DNA of 35,518 nucleotides from Anaerotignum sp. (GCA_017523325.1 JAFWWO010000029.1:1-35518); one strand, 5' to 3'; positions 1 to 9,190 are shown, counted from the first letter of the stretch. Notes: a model not told the origin generated them from the sequence alone. Program-made: numbers and translations.

Positions 1-1
1 C

Positions 2-127
2 GAACCATCCGAGTATATTGGGGCATATGAAGAGAATTCAGCACTGAAAGCGGACTGGGAGTTGATTGCTTCTTTCCATCCTGAGATCGTGTTTTATGCG
101 CACAAACCTGAACAAAGAATTCATTGA
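2..127 (+). CDS. C-terminal end of a truncated gene, possibly metallo-beta-lactamase fold
   Basis: The window opens inside a reading frame that yields 41 residues before a TGA. The visible tail contains the pattern W-x2-I-x2-F-x-P-x-I-V-x3-AH. That resembles the C-terminal strand and last histidine of metallo-beta-lactamase-fold hydrolases, but the fragment is too short to be sure. A hairpin with a T-run follows about 35 bases after the stop, which supports it as the true 3' end of a transcription unit. The start lies outside the window. The family guess is inference; the frame and its terminator are seen directly. Confidence 0.45.
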   Translation, partial: EPSEYIGAYEENSALKADWELIASFHPEIVFYAHKPEQRIH

Positions 128-160
128 CAAATTCCGGTTTTTCGGTCTAAGAAGTATTTG

Positions 161-188
161 GAGAAGTAAAAGCACTTCTCCTTTTTTA
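161..188 (+). terminator. Rho-independent terminator after the truncated gene
   Basis: A 7-bp stem (GAGAAGT at 161-167, ACTTCTC at 174-180) with a 6-base loop is followed directly by a T-rich tract. It separates the truncated left-edge gene from the operator-controlled cassette downstream. Confidence 0.75.
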
Positions 189-322
189 TTGCAAAGGAAA
201 GGAGGAAATAACTTACGCAAGAAGAAGTTGAACAAAAAATAGCTTTACCGGTTAGAACAGCACACATGACATCTATTGCGCTGTGACAAACACTTAAAAA
301 ATTTTCAAAAGTGCAGAAACAT

Positions 323-374
323 ATTGACAAGTACACTTGGCAATGGTATATTGATGACAAGTACACTTGGCAAT
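323..374 (+). repeat. Tandem 20-bp operator repeat, period 30 bp, covering the promoter
   Basis: The 20-bp block TGACAAGTACACTTGGCAAT occurs at 325-344 and again, identical, at 355-374. Each copy is an imperfect palindrome built on CAAGT-N2-ACTTG; the first copy extends to ATTG-N-CAAGT-N2-ACTTG-N-CAAT. Copy 1 covers the -35 element and spacer, and copy 2 covers the transcription start. The spacing is about three helical turns, so bound dimers would lie on the same DNA face. The likely ligand is the XRE regulator encoded at 720-929, which would make the cassette autorepressed; that is inference. Confidence 0.7.
324..352 (+). promoter_or_regulatory. Sigma-A type promoter of the DUF6442/XRE cassette
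   Basis: A consensus -35 TTGACA (324-329) and a -10 TATATT (347-352) are separated by exactly 17 bp. The predicted start of transcription, near 359, falls inside the second operator copy. A strong AAGGAGG precedes the ATG at 394. Confidence 0.75.
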
Positions 375-393
375 ACATAAGGAGGAACTATTT

Positions 394-723
394 ATGAATA
401 AAGATGAAATCTTGAAGAAGAGCAGATCTGAAAATCTTGGGCAACCTGATGAAAGAGAAGCTATGTTATTAGCAAATGCATCAAAAGTCGGTATGACTGT
501 TGGCGGAGTCCTTTCGATGGTTATGGTAATGCTCTCAAAAGTATTTGACACACCTGTGTTGGGTCTATCTGCATGGTCGATATATTTTGCAATGTTTGGT
601 TCTCGCTGTGCATATCAGTATAGGAAAACCAAAGAAAGCTCCTGGCTTATTAAGTCAGTGATAGGCAGCGGTGCTGCTTTGGCTTTTTTTATATGCTTGA
701 TTGTTCTGGAGTTGAAAAAATGA
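394..723 (+). CDS. DUF6442-like small membrane protein
   Basis: This 109-residue protein begins MNKDEILKKSRSEN. The short charged N-terminal motif followed by about three hydrophobic segments (roughly residues 35-55, 58-75 and 88-107) is the layout I associate with DUF6442 proteins. No biochemical function is known to me. The ATG at 394 is chosen because AAGGAGG sits 9 bases upstream; an earlier in-frame TTG at 367 lies within the operator. The stop overlaps the start of the XRE gene (ATGA), so the two are probably translationally coupled. DUF6442 genes commonly sit beside small XRE regulators, as here. Sure of the gene, less sure of the family. Confidence 0.8.
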   Translation: MNKDEILKKSRSENLGQPDEREAMLLANASKVGMTVGGVLSMVMVMLSKVFDTPVLGLSAWSIYFAMFGSRCAYQYRKTKESSWLIKSVIGSGAALAFFICLIVLELKK

Positions 724-929
724 AAAACGATGCTTTAATTCTAAAGAACAAATTAAAAGAGTGCCGCACAGAAGCCGGATTGTCACAAGCACAACTGGCT
801 GAAATGGTTGGCGTATCACGTAATACAATCAGTTCCATTGAAACAGGACAGTTCAATCCAACAGCCAAACTTGCTTTGATATTGTGTATTGCTTTAGATA
901 AGAAATTCGAAGATTTGTTCTATTTTTAG
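720..929 (+). CDS. Small XRE-family transcriptional regulator
   Basis: A 69-residue, single-domain helix-turn-helix protein. The HTH covers almost the whole chain: LSQAQLAEMVGVSRNTISSI carries the recognition helix at about residues 23-42, and the protein ends in the FEDLFYF tail typical of the compact YozG/HTH_3 group. Its ATG overlaps the upstream stop by four bases. It is the obvious candidate to bind the tandem palindromes at 323-374 and repress its own cassette. Proteins of this size bind DNA as dimers and usually have no ligand domain, so any signal probably acts through the co-encoded membrane proteins (inference). Confidence 0.9.
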   Translation: MKNDALILKNKLKECRTEAGLSQAQLAEMVGVSRNTISSIETGQFNPTAKLALILCIALDKKFEDLFYF

Positions 930-936
930 GAGGGTT

Positions 937-1245
937 ATGATGGAGAATCTGTTGCTACTGCTCTTGGGCATATTCATATCTGCCTTGGGAATTATTAACA
1001 TGAAAGGAAATATAAGTACGATACATTCCTACAATCGCAGAAAGGTTAAGGAAGAAGATATTCCTAAATACGGGAAGACCGTTGGTATCGGAACGCTAAT
1101 CATCGGATTATCTTTGGTGGCATCATTCTTTATATTGACGTTTTTACACAAAGCAATTGTCGGTTATGTCATCATTCCTGGGATAGTTGTGGGATTAAGC
1201 CTTATTCTGTACGGACAATTTAAGTATAATAAGGGATTTTTTTAA
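937..1245 (+). CDS. Small integral membrane protein, DUF3784-like
   Basis: About 102 residues with an N-terminal hydrophobic segment (3-22), a polar stretch containing the pattern HSYNRRKVKEEDIPKYGK, and two further hydrophobic segments (about 48-70 and 75-92). The HSYNRRKV...DIPKYGK loop resembles DUF3784-type small membrane proteins of Firmicutes; I know of no established function. AGGAGG at 928-933 serves either ATG 937 (3-base spacing) or ATG 940 (6-base spacing, arguably better). It starts 7 bases after the XRE stop, so it is the third gene of the operator-controlled operon. I see no clear terminator after it. Confidence 0.75.
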   Translation: MMENLLLLLLGIFISALGIINMKGNISTIHSYNRRKVKEEDIPKYGKTVGIGTLIIGLSLVASFFILTFLHKAIVGYVIIPGIVVGLSLILYGQFKYNKGFF

Positions 1246-1396
1246 GCTTTATGCGGTATAAGAAGCAGAACACGCAAAAAAGAATAAAAAAGCAACCGGT
1301 GGTTGACAAATTGCAAGGCTCGATTGGTGGTCTGCAACTATTGAAAATGATAGTCTTGTGTTGGCAAACAGACAAAATCAATCGAGGAGGTACAAA

Positions 1397-2401
1397 ATGA
1401 TTTTAGCTGATAAAATTATAGAAAACAGAAAAAAAAATGGTTGGTCACAGGAAGAATTGGCAGAAAAGCTGGGAGTTTCTCGCCAATCAGTATCAAAGTG
1501 GGAAAGTACACAAGCGATTCCTGACATGAAGAAAATACTTCACCTGTCAGAGCTGTTCGGCGTATCTACGGACTATCTCTTAAAGGATGACATTGGAGAG
1601 GAAGTGGTTCCAACCACAGATACTATCGATTACGGTCAGGAAAATAATCTAACGGTGCGTGTATCCATGGAACAGGCAAATAGCTTTTTGGACTATAACG
1701 AAAAAGCAGCATCGCCTGTATCCATAGGAGTTATGCTCTGCATTATTTCCTCAGTACCACTACTCATATTACTTGGTCTATCCGAAACAGAGCGGCTTCC
1801 GTTTTCGGAATATATCGGAACCATGTTGGGAATGATTATTCTCCTGATTATGATAGCATGTGCTGTTACAATATTTATTTTCACGACAATGAAAGGGAAG
1901 GCTTTCAAGTACTTGGAAGAGCAAAATATCGATACAGATTATGGCGTGAACGGAATGGCCAAAGAGGGTCGATCAAAATATGAAGGGATACATACCAGAT
2001 CAATGGTGATAGGAGTTGTCCTTTGCATTGTTTCAGCAATTCCATTATTTATTACCATGATTACAGAATACACCTCTGCTAAATTGGGAGGAGCATTGGT
2101 GCTCTATGGCGTAGCAGCTTTGTTAACTTTGATTGGCGTTGGTGTTAAGATTTTGGTTAAGACATCTATGATTCAAAACGGATTCAATAAATTACTTGAA
2201 GAAGGAGATTACACCCGGCTTAATAAGAGGGCCTCTCGATGGGACGGCATTTATTGGTCGATTGTTGTTGCCGTATACCTTGGTTGGAGCTTCATGAGCG
2301 GAAGATGGAACTTCACTTGGATTGTGTGGCCTATAGCAGGTGTTACCTTTGTCGGGTATAAAGAAATAATAAAAACAGTGATTAGAGCGAAGAATAAGTG
2401 A
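1397..2401 (+). CDS. XRE-family regulator with C-terminal membrane domain
   Basis: A 334-residue protein. Residues 1-62 are a canonical XRE helix-turn-helix (WSQEELAEKLGVSRQSVSKW, then a PDMKKILHLSELFGVSTDYLL helix pair). A linker (about 70-108) leads into at least four or five hydrophobic segments, near residues 110-130, 145-165, 205-225, 235-260 and 295-320. Such fusions of a cytoplasmic HTH to a membrane part are common in Firmicutes and are thought to sense envelope conditions, but the signal for this one is unknown. The ATG at 1397 has GAGGAGG 7 bases upstream. It lies about 150 bases after the previous gene and may have its own promoter. Confidence 0.85.
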   Translation: MILADKIIENRKKNGWSQEELAEKLGVSRQSVSKWESTQAIPDMKKILHLSELFGVSTDYLLKDDIGEEVVPTTDTIDYGQENNLTVRVSMEQANSFLDYNEKAASPVSIGVMLCIISSVPLLILLGLSETERLPFSEYIGTMLGMIILLIMIACAVTIFIFTTMKGKAFKYLEEQNIDTDYGVNGMAKEGRSKYEGIHTRSMVIGVVLCIVSAIPLFITMITEYTSAKLGGALVLYGVAALLTLIGVGVKILVKTSMIQNGFNKLLEEGDYTRLNKRASRWDGIYWSIVVAVYLGWSFMSGRWNFTWIVWPIAGVTFVGYKEIIKTVIRAKNK

Positions 2402-2452
2402 TAAAGAAATCGACAAATTCAATTTTATCAGCACCTTGGGATGTCAATAAAT

Positions 2453-2480
2453 TGGTAAATATAAAAACATTTGTTTACCA
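2453..2480. repeat. Inverted repeat upstream of the tyrosine phosphatase gene
   Basis: TGGTAAA (2453-2459) and TTTACCA (2474-2480) form perfect 7-bp arms around a 14-bp AT-rich spacer, 43 bp before the phosphatase ATG. No T-run follows, so it is not a simple terminator. It could be an operator. Confidence 0.35.
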
Positions 2481-2522
2481 TTATGACTAACTTGCATTGG
2501 AGAAGTAGAAGAGGAGGTTAAA

Positions 2523-3005
2523 ATGATTAAGGTATTATTCATCTGCCATGGCAACATCTGCCGTTCCCCCATGGCGGAATATCTCTTTCGGGATATGGTA
2601 AAAAACAAAGGTATTGCCGACCAATTTCATATCGCTTCCGCCGCCACCAGCCGAGAAGAAATCGGCAATGGTATATATCCCCCTGCCCGCCGAAAGCTGG
2701 CGTCTGTGGGCATCAACGCCGACGGACATTCTGCCAAACAGGTCACGAAGGCAGATTATACCGAATATGACTTTCTCATCGTTATGGAGCGGTACAATAT
2801 CCCCAATCTTATGCGGCAAATCAAAGAAGATCCGCAAAACAAGGTGTTTCGCCTGCTGGATTTCACCCAACACCCCACAGATATTGCAGACCCATGGTAC
2901 ACGGGAGATTTTGACAGAACCCATAAGGATATTATGAAGGGATTGGAAGGTTTTTTGGCATATCTGCAAAAAGAAGGTCTACTGAATATCGCTCCCTCGG
3001 AATAG
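2523..3005 (+). CDS. Low-molecular-weight protein-tyrosine phosphatase
   Basis: A 160-residue cytoplasmic phosphatase of the LMW-PTP family, which hydrolyses phosphotyrosine (in some relatives phosphoarginine) through a cysteinyl-phosphate intermediate. The P-loop C8-x5-R14-S is at the N-terminus within the sequence FICHGNICRSPMAEY. The general-acid loop DPWY is at 123-126, with D123 expected to be the acid. Length and motif spacing are normal for the family. The ATG at 2523 has GAGGAGG at optimal distance. It stands alone between the accessory block and a convergent metal exporter, so no partner kinase is visible nearby and the substrate cannot be inferred. Confidence 0.93.
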   Translation: MIKVLFICHGNICRSPMAEYLFRDMVKNKGIADQFHIASAATSREEIGNGIYPPARRKLASVGINADGHSAKQVTKADYTEYDFLIVMERYNIPNLMRQIKEDPQNKVFRLLDFTQHPTDIADPWYTGDFDRTHKDIMKGLEGFLAYLQKEGLLNIAPSE

Positions 3006-3007
3006 GC

Positions 3008-3046
3008 AAAAGCCCATCGGAAAACCCGAAGGGCTTTTCTATTTTT
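3008..3046. terminator. Terminator between convergent phosphatase and CDF genes
   Basis: AAAAGCCC (3008-3015) pairs with GGGCTTTT (3031-3038), with an inner TCGG/CCGA extension. A T-rich tract follows on the plus strand, and a TTTT run follows on the minus strand. It probably serves both converging genes. Confidence 0.8.
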
Positions 3047-3089
3047 GTGACAAATGCAAGGCATATGCCTTTTCTGTCGTAACCGCTTT

Positions 3090-3977
3090 TTAACGCGGAT
3101 TTACATGCACCATACAATGCTTCACCTCTGTAAAATTGCGTTCAATGGCATCATGAACACGTTCCGCAATAAAATGGGCCTCCCGCAGAGGCAATTCCCC
3201 ATCAGCCGCAATTTCCACATCCACATAAATCCTAGCGCCGAAAAGTCGGGTCTGTAAACGGTCTATGCCCGCTACGCCCTCTTGGGAAAGTATCACCTGC
3301 CGCATATGAGCGATAATTTTTTCATCACAGGCGGTATCCATCATTTTATCGACTGCGTCCTTGAAAATATCATAAGCCGCTTTGACGATAAATACACAGA
3401 TCACCACACTGGCAATAGGGTCACAAATGGGATAGCCCAGCAAAGCCCCCAATATACCTACCATACTGCCTACGGAAGAAAGGGCATCGGAACGATGGTG
3501 CCACGCATCTGCCATCAGTGCACCGGAATTCACCTTTTTTGCCGCCCGGCGGGTGTACCAATACATTCCCTCTTTTACAATAATGGAAACCACAGCCGCC
3601 ACCAGTGCCAGCACTCCCGGCACCTCCAGAACCGTTCCCTCTGCGCCGATGATTTTCTTTAGGCCCGTAAGCCCAATGGCAAAACCGGTAATACATAGTA
3701 TCATAGCAAGCAAAATCGCCGCAACACATTCTATTCTTTCATGTCCATAGGGATGCCTTTCATCAGATTCCTTCCCCGCCAAGCGGTACCCAATAACCAC
3801 AACAACGGTACTGAACACATCCGAAGCGGAATGAATCCCATCAGAAACCATAGCACCGGAACGGGCAACCAGCCCCGCAAGAACCTTGCCCACAGCCAGC
3901 CCCACATTCACAAGCATGCTGCGAAAAGAAACCTGCATTACAATTTTTTCATTTTGTTTTGCCAAATCTGCCGGCAT
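3090..3977 (-). CDS. Cation diffusion facilitator (CDF) metal exporter, CzcD/MMT1-like
   Basis: A 295-residue proton-coupled exporter of divalent metal ions in the cytoplasmic membrane. Six hydrophobic segments precede a cytoplasmic C-terminal dimerisation domain (about 210-295). The transport site is visible as H49-x3-D53 in TM2 and H160-x3-D164 in TM5, the H/D pairs of zinc/cobalt/nickel-type CDFs; the family HPYGHER loop is at 75-81. The ATG at 3977 is preceded by AGGGGGAG at good distance; longer in-frame starts would lie inside the leader hairpin. The 5' leader matches a NiCo riboswitch, so Co(II) or Ni(II) export is the best-supported role. Specificity is inferred from the leader rather than the protein alone. 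Confidence 0.93.
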   Translation of the reverse strand: MPADLAKQNEKIVMQVSFRSMLVNVGLAVGKVLAGLVARSGAMVSDGIHSASDVFSTVVVVIGYRLAGKESDERHPYGHERIECVAAILLAMILCITGFAIGLTGLKKIIGAEGTVLEVPGVLALVAAVVSIIVKEGMYWYTRRAAKKVNSGALMADAWHHRSDALSSVGSMVGILGALLGYPICDPIASVVICVFIVKAAYDIFKDAVDKMMDTACDEKIIAHMRQVILSQEGVAGIDRLQTRLFGARIYVDVEIAADGELPLREAHFIAERVHDAIERNFTEVKHCMVHVNPR

Positions 3978-4014
3978 ACTGCTCCCCCTTTCTTTGCCAC
4001 TGCCGCCGATGTAT

Positions 4015-4058
4015 AAAAAAAGACATCCGCAGAACAAAAAAACTGTCCCACAGATGTC
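4015..4058 (-). terminator. Intrinsic terminator of the NiCo riboswitch
   Basis: On the minus strand GACATCTGTGGGAC (4058 to 4045) pairs along 14 bp, including GU pairs, with GTTCTGCGGATGTC (4035 to 4022). The hairpin is followed by seven Ts (4021 to 4015). It ends about 38 bases before the CDF start codon and shares sequence with the aptamer. Confidence 0.85.
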
Positions 4059-4113
4059 CCCATCCGCTGCAAAAAATGCCCGGCCACACGGAATTCCGCT
4101 GCCTGCTCAGTTT
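4015..4113 (-). promoter_or_regulatory. NiCo (cobalt/nickel, czcD-type) riboswitch with terminator expression platform
   Basis: Read on the minus strand, the leader contains AACTGAGCAGGCA, then a CGG-AATT-CCG stem, then GCCGGGC, then a GATG/CATC stem, then CATCTGTGGGACAGTT. The order and exact sequence of these blocks match, from memory, the NiCo riboswitch aptamer that sits in front of czcD-type CDF genes. The outer stem (AACTG at about 4108-4112 with CAGTT at 4041-4045) closes the aptamer. The same 3' bases form one arm of the terminator at 4015-4058, so the two folds are mutually exclusive. Metal binding would therefore permit read-through. The structure is seen in sequence; the metal identity comes from known family biology. 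Confidence 0.85.
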
Positions 4114-4166
4114 GTACTGTATTTGGACGAAAAACGTCTTTTGATGCAGTGCAAAGTGTTTTTACT

Positions 4167-4196
4167 ATTCTAAGGTATTCTCAAACAGATTGTCAA
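4167..4196 (-). promoter_or_regulatory. Promoter of the riboswitch/CDF transcript
   Basis: On the minus strand TTGACA (4196 to 4191) and TAGAAT (4172 to 4167) are separated by 18 bp. Transcription would start near 4160, giving a leader of roughly 180 bases that contains the whole aptamer and terminator. Confidence 0.75.
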
Positions 4197-4223
4197 GTAT
4201 CCTTTTTTGAAAAACTTTTTCAT

Positions 4224-4262
4224 AAAAAACAATCCCTCGCCCAACCTTCGGCAAAGGATTGT
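4224..4262 (-). terminator. Terminator of the hrcA-grpE-dnaK-dnaJ operon
   Basis: On the minus strand ACAATCC (4262 to 4256) pairs with GGATTGT (4235 to 4229) around an inner GCC/GGC stem, followed by a run of Ts. It lies 11 bases after the dnaJ stop. Confidence 0.8.
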
Positions 4263-4272
4263 CAGATATGCT

Positions 4273-5439
4273 TTATTCTTTAAAAAAGTCCTTCATTTTT
4301 TCAGAAAAAGTCTTTTTGTCGTCAGTCCCCCCTTTGGCAGCACTTGCCGCTCCCGCCGGAGCATCACCGTAAAACTGCCGCAGAAGTTCTTTTTGCCGCT
4401 CGCTCATATCCGTAGGAATTTTCACCTTCAACGTCACAATCTGATTGCCTCGTACCTTGGGGTTTCTCAAATTGGGAACACCCACGCCCCGCAGCGTTAC
4501 GACCGTATCAGGCTGTGTTCCCGGTTTCACGGTATATTTCTGCTCCCCGTCAATGGTTTTGATTGTGATTTCAGCACCTAATGCCGCTTGTACGAATGTA
4601 ATCGGCACATCACAATAAATATCATAGCCCTTACGCACAAAAACACGGTTAGGCTGAACATATACCGTTACCAGCAAATCACCGTATCCACCGCCGTTTT
4701 CGCCAATTTCACCTTTGCCGGAAAGACGAATGGTCTGTCCGTTATCGATGCCCTTCGGTACATTGACTTCGTACTTCTTGGTTTTGCGTACTCTGCCCGT
4801 ACCACGGCAAGTGCCGCAGGGTTCTTTAATGATTTTGCCCGTTCCGTGACACTGGGAACAGGTTCTGACAGAGGTCACCGCACCAAACATAGACTGCTGG
4901 ACAAACCGCTCCTGCCCTGTGCCGTTACATTTCGGACAGCTTTCCGCATGCGTACCTTCTTTCGCCCCTGTGCCATGGCAGGTTTCACATTCATCATACA
5001 TGGCAACGGAAATCTCTTTTTTGCAGCCAAAAATAGCTTCCTCAAAGGACAACTGGATATTGACGTTAATATCCTTCCCACGGCGAGGGCCGCTTTTTCT
5101 GCCGCCACCGCCAAAGCCACCGCCGAAGCCGAACATACTGCTGAAAATATCGCCCAAATCACCCATATCAAAGCCTTGGCCATAAAAACCGCCGCCGCCC
5201 ATGCCGCCTTGTTCAAAGGCCGCATGACCGAACTGGTCGTATTGGGCACGTTTTTGCGAGTCGCTCAAAACCTCATATGCTTCGTTGACTTCCTTGAATT
5301 TTGCTTCTGCTTCTTTATCTCCGGGGTTCTGGTCGGGATGGTATTTGACCGCCATTTTACGGTATGCCTTTTTCAGCTCCGCCTCCGTGGCATTTTTGCT
5401 TACCCCCAGCACCTCATAATAATCTCTTTTTTCTGCCAA
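4273..5439 (-). CDS. dnaJ: Chaperone protein DnaJ (Hsp40)
   Basis: A 388-residue type I Hsp40, the co-chaperone that delivers unfolded clients to DnaK and stimulates its ATPase. In order: a J domain (about 4-70) with HPD at 34-36; a Gly/Phe-rich linker ([13 protein letters not shown]); a zinc domain with four CxxCxGxG repeats ([32 protein letters not shown]); and C-terminal beta-barrel substrate domains. I chose the TTG at 5439 because it gives the usual [12 protein letters not shown] start and has GAGGTGG 8 bases upstream. The upstream in-frame GTG codons at 5451 and 5448 overlap that Shine-Dalgarno. It is the last gene of the heat-shock operon. Confidence 0.95.
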   Translation of the reverse strand: MAEKRDYYEVLGVSKNATEAELKKAYRKMAVKYHPDQNPGDKEAEAKFKEVNEAYEVLSDSQKRAQYDQFGHAAFEQGGMGGGGFYGQGFDMGDLGDIFSSMFGFGGGFGGGGRKSGPRRGKDINVNIQLSFEEAIFGCKKEISVAMYDECETCHGTGAKEGTHAESCPKCNGTGQERFVQQSMFGAVTSVRTCSQCHGTGKIIKEPCGTCRGTGRVRKTKKYEVNVPKGIDNGQTIRLSGKGEIGENGGGYGDLLVTVYVQPNRVFVRKGYDIYCDVPITFVQAALGAEITIKTIDGEQKYTVKPGTQPDTVVTLRGVGVPNLRNPKVRGNQIVTLKVKIPTDMSERQKELLRQFYGDAPAGAASAAKGGTDDKKTFSEKMKDFFKE

Positions 5440-5491
5440 CTTACTCACCACCTCAAAGGGTCTCCCCCGTTTTCTTCAAACGCAAAAGCAG

Positions 5492-5511
5492 GGGCAGTAT
5501 ATTTACCGCCC
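5492..5511 (-). other. Stem-loop in the dnaK-dnaJ intergenic region
   Basis: GGGCAGTA/TACCGCCC form an 8-bp stem (one GU pair on the minus-strand RNA) with a 4-base loop and no T-run. The 207-base gap between dnaK and dnaJ otherwise holds no gene. The hairpin may be a processing or stability element; this is weakly supported. Confidence 0.35.
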
Positions 5512-5646
5512 TTGCCTAACACTTTTTTTACAATTTCACCTACATATTTGCGGGAAGGTCCGAGAAACCGTTTCCGGCTTTCCCATTGGAATCCGCAATA
5601 CAGGTTTCATTCATCTGCGCTTATGCCATAAGGCTCCTGCCCTATT

Positions 5647-7488
<1,842 letters not shown>

Positions 7489-7513
7489 CTATAATCATAC
7501 GATTTTTTCTTTT

Positions 7514-8074
7514 TTAGTTTGCCACCTTTACCATACTGTGGCGAATGACTTTATCTTTATATTGATACCCTTTCAGCATTTCCAAGATAATTTCGTTTTC
7601 CCCATAGTTCTCATCGTCCTCATGGGCAACGGCGGCATGGAGATTCGGGTCAAATTTTTCGCCTACGGCTTTGATTTCCTCCACACCGATGCTTTTCAGT
7701 ACATCCTGAAATTGCTTCAAGGTCATTTGCACGCCTTTGAAAAATGCGTCGTTTTCGTCCGCCTTATCCTCTTGCGCCGCTACGGCACGCTCCAGATTAT
7801 CAATGACCATCAGCAGCTTTTCTACCGTATCCCGCACACCGTCATCATACATACCGGCTTTTTCCTTTGCAGTACGCTTACGGAAGTTATCAAACTCCGC
7901 CAAACACCGCTGATATTTATCTAAATAATCGGCAGACTGCTGTTCCAAATCAGCAATTTTCTGTGCCGTTTCATCTATAACCTCTGTTGTTTCCTCCGTC
8001 GCCTGTTCTGCTGTTTCCTGCTCCGGATTTTCCATCATTTCTTCCATGGTTTCGTCCTTTTTCATTTCTTCCAC
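7514..8074 (-). CDS. grpE: Nucleotide exchange factor GrpE
   Basis: A 186-residue GrpE, the factor that opens the DnaK nucleotide cleft to release ADP. An acidic, Glu/Met/Thr-rich disordered N-terminus (1-40) leads into a long dimerising coiled coil (about 40-110). The C-terminal beta domain (about 120-186) ends in the family signature YKDKVIRHSMVKVA. The start is taken as GTG 8074, which has GAGGG 6 bases upstream; ATG 8065 is an in-frame alternative with poorer spacing. It lies between hrcA (17-base gap) and dnaK. Confidence 0.95.
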   Translation of the reverse strand: MEEMKKDETMEEMMENPEQETAEQATEETTEVIDETAQKIADLEQQSADYLDKYQRCLAEFDNFRKRTAKEKAGMYDDGVRDTVEKLLMVIDNLERAVAAQEDKADENDAFFKGVQMTLKQFQDVLKSIGVEEIKAVGEKFDPNLHAAVAHEDDENYGENEIILEMLKGYQYKDKVIRHSMVKVAN

Positions 8075-8091
8075 TTGATTCCCTCATTTCT

Positions 8092-9138
8092 CTAGGTATT
8101 TTTATTCCCATCAGATAAATTTCGCAGTACCTTTTCTATATTTTGCACCATTCCGTTCAATACAGAAATTACCTGCGAATAATCCATTCGAGTAGGGCCT
8201 ACAATGCCGATTGTGCCACGGGTATTATCCCCCATTTTATAGGTCGCCGTAATGACGCTGCAATCCTTCATGCCCTGCACGCTGTTTTCACTGCCAATCA
8301 AAATCTGCAAGTCATTACTTTTGCTTTCTTCCAAAAGCGTCACCAGCACGTCCTTTTCCTCCAATGTCTGGAACAGGGATTTTGCTTTCTGAATATCGGA
8401 AAATTCAGGGAAAGCAAGGATATTCTTCGCACCACTCATGTGTACCTGTACCTTTTCCGCCGCCTGCATGGTAATTTCGATTGCCTTCAAAATAGGTGGA
8501 AGCAGTTCGCTATAATCCTGTAATTCCATCTGCATCTTACTGATAACCGCACCGTCGATTTCCTGTAACGCTCGCCCCTGCAACACACGATTCAGGCACA
8601 TGCCGATTTCAAAGAGCTTTTCATCAGAAGGCACGCTATGCATTTTAATCACATGATTTTTGATGAAATTATCTCCCGTTGCAATAACCAGCAAAACGGA
8701 AACATTATCCAACGGCAACAGCCGAATCTGCTTAATGCGTGTTCTCTGCCCCACCGGTTCGGAAATAAAGGTGGTATAATTGGTCAGCAGGGAAAGGGCT
8801 TTTGCCGTTTCCTCCATCAGATAATCAATCTGGCTGATATCTCTGGAGATAATGCTTTGCAGATATTTCTGCTCCTCCGGCCCCAATTCCTTTTTCTGCA
8901 TCAGATGGTCTACATATAAGCGATACCCCATATCCGAGGGGATACGCCCGGAAGATGCGTGGGGCTGCAATATAAAGCCCATTTCCTCCAAATCACTCAT
9001 TTCATTACGAATGGTCGCCGAGCTGATGCCCAAATTATACTTCTTAGCAATGGTTCTGGAACCGACGGGCTCCGCCGTTTCAATATAATCATTGATAATC
9101 GCCTGTAAAATTTGTATTTTTCTATCATTCAAAGACAT
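8092..9138 (-). CDS. hrcA: Heat-inducible transcription repressor HrcA
   Basis: A 348-residue repressor that binds CIRCE operators and is kept active by GroEL in known systems. The N-terminal winged helix (about 1-75) contains EPVGSRTIAKKYNLGISSAT and the SSGRIPSDMGYRLYVD signature. The rest is the GAF-like HrcA dimerisation/regulatory domain, with a C-terminal GIVGPTRMDYSQVISVL motif. The ATG at 9138 is chosen because AAGGAGG lies 9 bases upstream; longer in-frame starts would run into the CIRCE element. It is the first gene of the operon and so represses itself together with grpE, dnaK and dnaJ. Confidence 0.96.
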   Translation of the reverse strand: MSLNDRKIQILQAIINDYIETAEPVGSRTIAKKYNLGISSATIRNEMSDLEEMGFILQPHASSGRIPSDMGYRLYVDHLMQKKELGPEEQKYLQSIISRDISQIDYLMEETAKALSLLTNYTTFISEPVGQRTRIKQIRLLPLDNVSVLLVIATGDNFIKNHVIKMHSVPSDEKLFEIGMCLNRVLQGRALQEIDGAVISKMQMELQDYSELLPPILKAIEITMQAAEKVQVHMSGAKNILAFPEFSDIQKAKSLFQTLEEKDVLVTLLEESKSNDLQILIGSENSVQGMKDCSVITATYKMGDNTRGTIGIVGPTRMDYSQVISVLNGMVQNIEKVLRNLSDGNKNT

Positions 9139-9163
9139 ACCGCCGCCTCCTTTTTCCATTTTA

Positions 9164-9190
9164 TTAGCACTCACTTATGTCGAGTGCTAA
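9164..9190. promoter_or_regulatory. CIRCE operator (HrcA binding site)
   Basis: A perfect TTAGCACTC-N9-GAGTGCTAA inverted repeat lies between the promoter and the hrcA start codon. It matches the CIRCE consensus in every position and would block transcription of the whole operon when HrcA is bound. Confidence 0.97.

Noticed and set aside
4015..4113. yybP-ykoY (manganese) riboswitch as explanation of the CDF leader
   Set aside because: The conserved blocks seen fit the NiCo family in order and sequence, and the yybP-ykoY loop motifs are not present.
4588..5631. Long plus-strand open frame (347 codons) opposite dnaJ
   Set aside because: It is antisense to an unmistakable dnaJ, has no ribosome site or family motif, and arises from the codon bias of the real gene.
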